Part shown: one piece after another, positions 53,412 through 56,653 of the stretch
Position numbering within the stretch: the stretch's first letter is position 1
How the letters are laid out: the number at the start of each line of letters is the position of its first letter
DNA from: JAXHUE01 sp034189655
GTDB lineage: Bacteria; Chloroflexota; Dehalococcoidia; E44-bin15
NCBI GenBank assembly: GCA_034189655.1
Contig: JAXHUE010000010.1
Span: 1 to 56,653 of the forward strand
Direction: 5' to 3'
Length of the DNA: 56,653 nt
Notes under the pieces: generated by a model
Seen by the model: the letters and a program-made list of their open reading frames with translations, nothing else
What the model was told of the DNA's origin: nothing
Databases searched by the model: none
Program-made: the position numbers and the translations under genes

Positions 53412-53879
53412 ATGACGTTCACAGAGCGAGGTATCGCCCAGGCGCTCAAGCAGCGCGGCCTGCGGCTCACACCACAGCGCAGGGCGGTGCTGCACGCCAT
53501 CGCCCAGGGACATGAGCACCTCACCCCTGCCCACATCTACCATAAGGCGCGCGAGGAGAGCCCTGGGATAGGGCTGGTGACGGTGTACCGCACCCTCGAT
53601 ATGCTGGCCGAGCTGGGACTGCTGTGCGAGGTGCCCACCACCGGCGATGCCCGGAGCTACATCCTGAGGAGGACGGCGGAGCACCACCACCACCTCATCT
53701 GCGCGGACTGCGGGGCGGTGGCCGACTTCAGCGACTGCGACCTCGGCGAGCTGGAGCGGGCGCTGGCCCTGGAGACCGGCTTCAAGATAGAAGGCCACAT
53801 CCTGGAGTTCCTGGGCCGCTGTGAGAGCTGCCAGAGGATGTCACAGGCTGAGCGGCCGCGGGCGTGCCCCTCTGCATAG
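53412..53879 (+). CDS. zur: Fur-family metalloregulator, probably Zur
   Basis: A 155-residue Fur protein: winged helix (LRLTPQRRAVLHAIAQGHEHLTPAHIYHKA, VYRTLDMLAELGLL) and the metal-binding dimerisation domain with EHHHHLICADCG and a second CxxC (GRCESCQ) for the structural zinc. It heads the operon with znuA-znuC-znuB and has the 7-1-7 box at its own promoter. A zinc-sensing role and autoregulation are inferred from context. No Shine-Dalgarno before ATG 53412. Confidence 0.88.
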   Translation: MTFTERGIAQALKQRGLRLTPQRRAVLHAIAQGHEHLTPAHIYHKAREESPGIGLVTVYRTLDMLAELGLLCEVPTTGDARSYILRRTAEHHHHLICADCGAVADFSDCDLGELERALALETGFKIEGHILEFLGRCESCQRMSQAERPRACPSA

Positions 53880-53903
53880 AGGCGCCGTGGCCGGGGAGGA
53901 GCG

Positions 53904-54797
53904 ATGGGACGGTCTCGTTCGATCCAGCAGGGGGCGACGGTGAGGGCGCTCCTGTTCCTTGTCCTGCTCCTGGCCCCCATCCTCTCGTGCTCGCCGCCGG
54001 GGGGGCAGGGCCAGGGCATCGGGGTGGTGGTCACCATACCACCCCTCGCCGAGTTCGTGGAGCGCGTCGGGGCGGGGCAGGTCTCGGTCACCGTGATGGT
54101 GCCGCCGGGGGCCAGCCCCCACACCTACGAGCCCACCCCCAGCCAGATGGTGGCGGTGGGCCAGGCCGATATGTACGTCAAGGTGGGCACGCCGGTGGAG
54201 TTCGAGCTGGCCTGGATGGGCAACATCATCGAGGCCAACCCCGCCATGCTGGTGGTCGATAGCTCACAGGGCATCGAGCTCATCGGCGGCGAGGGGGCAG
54301 AGGGCCACGAGGGGGTCGACCCCCACATCTGGGGCTCGCCGCAGAACGCCAGGGTCATGGTGGAGAACATCTGCGCCGGGCTCATCGCGATAGACCCCGG
54401 GAACGCCGCCCTCTATGCCGATAACCGCGACCACTACTTGAAGGAGCTGGCAATCCTGGACGGGTATTTCCACTGCCGGCTCGACGGCTTCACCAACCGC
54501 GTCTTCATGACATACCACCCCGCCTTCGGCTACCTCGCCGAGGAGTACGGGCTCACCCAGCTCGCCGTGGAGCACGAGGGCAAGGAGCCCACGCCACAGG
54601 TGCTCCAGGACAGCATCGACAAGGCAGAGCAGTACCACCTCCACTACGTGTTCGTCGCGCCGCAGTTCGCGAGCGACGATAGCGAGACCATAGCCAGCGC
54701 CATCGGCGGGGAGACCGCCCCCATGGACCCGCTCCCCCGGCACTACATCGCCACCATGGGGGGCATCGCCGACCTGCTCGCACTGGAGCTGGAATAG
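53904..54797 (+). CDS. znuA: Zinc ABC transporter substrate-binding lipoprotein
   Basis: A 297-residue cluster A-I binding protein. The signal peptide has a lipobox ending PILSC (lipidated Cys29), so it is anchored to the outer face of the membrane. Metal-ligand histidines are seen in SPHTYEP, DPHIWGSP and YHPAFGYLAEEYGL. The His-rich loop of many ZnuA proteins is almost absent (only EGHEG near residue 135). GGGGAGGAG precedes ATG 53904, 24 bp after the regulator. Confidence 0.93.
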   Translation: MGRSRSIQQGATVRALLFLVLLLAPILSCSPPGGQGQGIGVVVTIPPLAEFVERVGAGQVSVTVMVPPGASPHTYEPTPSQMVAVGQADMYVKVGTPVEFELAWMGNIIEANPAMLVVDSSQGIELIGGEGAEGHEGVDPHIWGSPQNARVMVENICAGLIAIDPGNAALYADNRDHYLKELAILDGYFHCRLDGFTNRVFMTYHPAFGYLAEEYGLTQLAVEHEGKEPTPQVLQDSIDKAEQYHLHYVFVAPQFASDDSETIASAIGGETAPMDPLPRHYIATMGGIADLLALELE

Positions 54798-54837
54798 GGG
54801 CCAGGGTGCACTCGTCGAGCCTGGGAAGGGAGGGGCC

Positions 54838-55590
54838 ATGGCAGCAGCGGAGCTGGTGAGGCTTGAGGACGTGTGGGTGCACTACGACGGGACGCCCGCC
54901 CTGGAGGGGGTGCACCTGTCCCTGTACCAGGACGACTTCCTGGGCATCATCGGGCCCAACGGCGGCGGCAAGACCACGCTGCTCAAGGTCATCCTGGGCC
55001 TGATCAGGCCGCAGCGGGGAGAGGTCGCGGTGATGGGGGCCTCTCCGCAGGCGGGGCGCCGGGCCATCGGCTATGTGCCCCAGAGCAGCCTCTTTGACCG
55101 CGACTTTCCGGTGAGCGCCTGGGACGTGGTGCTCATGGGGAGCAAGGCCAGGCTCTTTCGCCGCTACAGCGAAGAGGACAAGAGGAAGGCCGCCGGGGCC
55201 CTGGAGACCGTGGGGATGCAAGAGCACCGGGAGCGGTGGATGGGGGAGCTCTCCGGCGGGCAGCAGCAGCGGGTGCTCATCGCCAGGGCACTGGTCTCCG
55301 AGCCCAGGCTGCTCCTCCTCGATGAGCCCACGGCCAACATCGACCAGCCGATGCAGGCCGAGTTCTACGAGCTGCTGAGCACGCTCAAAGAGAGGATGGC
55401 CATCGTGCTGGTGACCCACGATATCAGTGCCGTCTCCGTCCACGTGGAGAAGATCGCCTGCTTGAACCGTCGTCTCTACTACCACGGGACCAAGGAGCTG
55501 GACGCCGAGGAGCTGGAGGAGGCATACCAGTGCCCGATACAGCTCATCGCCCACGGTGTCCCTCACTGGGTACTCAAGGAGCACAGGTAA
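54838..55590 (+). CDS. znuC: Zinc ABC transporter ATP-binding protein
   Basis: A 250-residue ABC ATPase with Walker A GPNGGGKTT, Q-loop YVPQSS, the signature LSGGQQQRVLIARAL, Walker B LLLLDEPTANID and switch His in LVTHD. It powers zinc (or manganese) uptake through ZnuB. GAGGGG precedes ATG 54838, 40 bp after znuA. The C-terminal extension after the D-loop is a little longer than average. Confidence 0.95.
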   Translation: MAAAELVRLEDVWVHYDGTPALEGVHLSLYQDDFLGIIGPNGGGKTTLLKVILGLIRPQRGEVAVMGASPQAGRRAIGYVPQSSLFDRDFPVSAWDVVLMGSKARLFRRYSEEDKRKAAGALETVGMQEHRERWMGELSGGQQQRVLIARALVSEPRLLLLDEPTANIDQPMQAEFYELLSTLKERMAIVLVTHDISAVSVHVEKIACLNRRLYYHGTKELDAEELEEAYQCPIQLIAHGVPHWVLKEHR

Positions 55591-55595
55591 CGGCC

Positions 55596-56414
55596 ATGGA
55601 CATCCTCTCCTATCCTTTCATGCAGCGCGCCCTCATCGCGGGGGTGCTGGTCAGCATCACCTGTGGTGTCATCGGGACCTACGTCGTGGTGCGGCGCATG
55701 GTCTTCGTGAGCGGCGGCATCTCCCACGCCTCGTTCGGGGGCATCGGGCTGGGCTACTTCCTGGGGTTCGACCCCGTCATCGGGGCCATGCTCTTCTCCG
55801 TGGCCTCTGCCGTGAGCATCGGGGCCATAAGCAGGAGGGCGCGCCTCCCGGAGGACACCTCCATCGGCATCCTGTGGGCGGTGGGCATGGCGCTGGGGGT
55901 GATCTTCATCGGCCTGAGCCCCGGCTATGCGCCCGACCTCTTCGGCTATCTCTTCGGCAACATCCTCTCGGTATCGGGCGCCGACCTGGCCTTGATGGCC
56001 GCCCTCACCGTGGTCATCGTGGTGGTGGTGTCCCTCTTCTTCAAGGAGTTCCAGAGCCTCTCCTTCGACGAGGAGTTCGCCCGTGTGTCCGGGGTGCCCA
56101 CGGCCTGGCTGTACTATCTGCTGGTGGTGCTCATCGCCCTGGCAGTGGTGATACTGATACGTGCGGTGGGAATCGTGCTGCTCATCGCCCTGCTCACCAT
56201 CCCTGCGGCCATCAGCCGGCGGCTGGTGCGCAGCCTGCGCGCCATGATGCTGCTCTCTGTGGCCTTGAGCGCCCTCTTCGTCGCCAGCGGGCTGTGGCTC
56301 TCTTACGTGCTCGACCTGGCATCGGGGGCCACCATCATCCTGGTGAGCGGGGCGGCGTTCCTGGCCTCGCTGGGGCTGCGCCGGGCGCGGGGGCACAGCG
56401 CACAGCCCGAGTAA
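55596..56414 (+). CDS. znuB: Zinc ABC transporter permease
   Basis: A 272-residue ABC-3 family permease with about eight membrane helices. Signatures are FVSGGISHASFGGIGLGYFLG, LPEDTSIGILWAVGMALGV, LFGNILSVSGADL and AVGIVLLIALLTIPAAISRRLVRSL. ATG 55596 starts right after the znuC stop and begins at the conserved helix; the longer frame from 55530 lies inside znuC. A short inverted repeat (AAAGGG / CCCTTT, 56413-56430) overlaps the stop and may weakly terminate the operon. Confidence 0.94.
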   Translation: MDILSYPFMQRALIAGVLVSITCGVIGTYVVVRRMVFVSGGISHASFGGIGLGYFLGFDPVIGAMLFSVASAVSIGAISRRARLPEDTSIGILWAVGMALGVIFIGLSPGYAPDLFGYLFGNILSVSGADLALMAALTVVIVVVVSLFFKEFQSLSFDEEFARVSGVPTAWLYYLLVVLIALAVVILIRAVGIVLLIALLTIPAAISRRLVRSLRAMMLLSVALSALFVASGLWLSYVLDLASGATIILVSGAAFLASLGLRRARGHSAQPE

Positions 56415-56428
56415 AGGGTGTACTCCCT

Positions 56429-56457
56429 TTGAAACCTCTTGCCTCAGTGGCTATAAT
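56429..56457 (+). promoter_or_regulatory. Promoter of the last, incomplete gene
   Basis: TTGAAA at 56429-56434 and TATAAT at 56452-56457 with 17 bp between them; the predicted start is near 56464. Confidence 0.75.
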
Positions 56458-56509
56458 GTACCCATCAAACCTCGCCTGATATCACCAGATAATACCAGGA
56501 GTGCCCACG

Positions 56510-56653
56510 ATGGATTTCATGAAGCGAATACCATGGGAATGGGTGATTCCAATCCTGTTGGGAATTGGGATTATACCTGTTGTTGCCTTTGCACCATATC
56601 AAGTATCCCTGGTTGTCGCTGCGTTAGCAGCCACATTTGCCGGCGTGTCTGCC
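56510..56653 (+). CDS. Putative membrane protein, cut by the window edge
   Basis: An open frame of 48 codons to the end of the window, starting at ATG 56510 with AGGAG eight bases upstream. After a short basic start (MDFMKRIPWEW) there are two hydrophobic segments (VIPILLGIGIIPVVAF and VSLVVAALAATFAGV). Codon use is visibly more A/T-rich than the rest of the window, so transfer or relaxed selection is possible. No family can be assigned from this piece. Confidence 0.55.
   Translation, partial: MDFMKRIPWEWVIPILLGIGIIPVVAFAPYQVSLVVAALAATFAGVSA

Overview
The window is a GC-rich bacterial chromosome segment, almost certainly a metagenome-derived scaffold because it carries a 100-N gap. Gene content and protein style suggest Chloroflexota, most likely class Dehalococcoidia. 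The pointers are a stand-alone 5S rRNA gene, a branched-chain amino acid supercluster that includes citramalate synthase, a TreT-type glycosyltransferase, LarE/LarC, and large surface proteins held by a C-terminal membrane helix. The taxonomic call is inference. No phage, transposon, CRISPR array or plasmid function was recognised.

Layout. 1-2.6 kb: CIRCE-controlled hrcA-grpE-dnaK heat-shock operon on the minus strand (dnaK runs off the left edge), divergent from fabH-bioY and a metallo-beta-lactamase-fold protein (2.7-5.1 kb). 5.2-12.9 kb: two very large, lysine-poor, acidic secreted proteins on the minus strand. Each has a signal peptide, Asp-box (BNR) propeller repeats, two FnIII-like domains and the same C-terminal GTPxWVW-membrane helix-basic tail. 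Each also has its own promoter, long leader and strong terminator; they are candidate cell-envelope (S-layer-like) proteins. 13.2-16.9 kb: pyrG-fsa-rho on the minus strand. 17.2-20.3 kb: tyrA-aroA-remA-gmk. 20.3-26.3 kb: an endonuclease IV-like protein, two MFS exporters, a TreT-like glycosyltransferase, an unknown protein and tRNA-Thr(CGU). 26.4-28.2 kb: the N gap, which is flanked by an identical 121-bp sequence and is probably an assembly artefact, then DUF3096, an HTH/coiled-coil protein and a Yip1-like protein.

28.3-42.7 kb: pyrD, then a long co-directional array ilvD-ilvB-ilvN-ilvC-leuA-(small membrane protein, DUF3795, mgtC)-leuC-(methyltransferase fragment, small membrane protein, CMD-family protein, isoprenylcysteine-methyltransferase-like protein)-leuD-leuB-cimA. 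Start/stop overlaps link many of these genes. Together they give valine and leucine synthesis, plus isoleucine through citramalate rather than threonine.

42.9-56.7 kb: an HD-GYP/GAF/GGDEF cyclic-di-GMP protein, a SagB-type oxidoreductase, cysteine synthase, larE-larC, clpC, an iron-sulfur flavoprotein, 5S rRNA, msrB, and a Fur-family repressor with znuA-znuC-znuB behind a 7-1-7 operator typical of Zur. The last gene is cut by the right edge.

Many starts were set upstream or downstream of the longest open frame using ribosome-binding sites and promoters. Recurrent promoter elements are TTGACA-N17-TATAAT-like pairs and an extended -10 TGCTATAAT. The most interesting points are the paired surface proteins with a shared C-terminal signal, a class-II-like EPSP synthase with Ala at the glyphosate-determining position, a ketol-acid reductoisomerase whose cofactor loop looks NADH-type, a probable terminator/attenuator in the ilvD leader, a tRNA whose CCA abuts the next gene's Shine-Dalgarno, and a Zur-type autoregulated zinc uptake operon.
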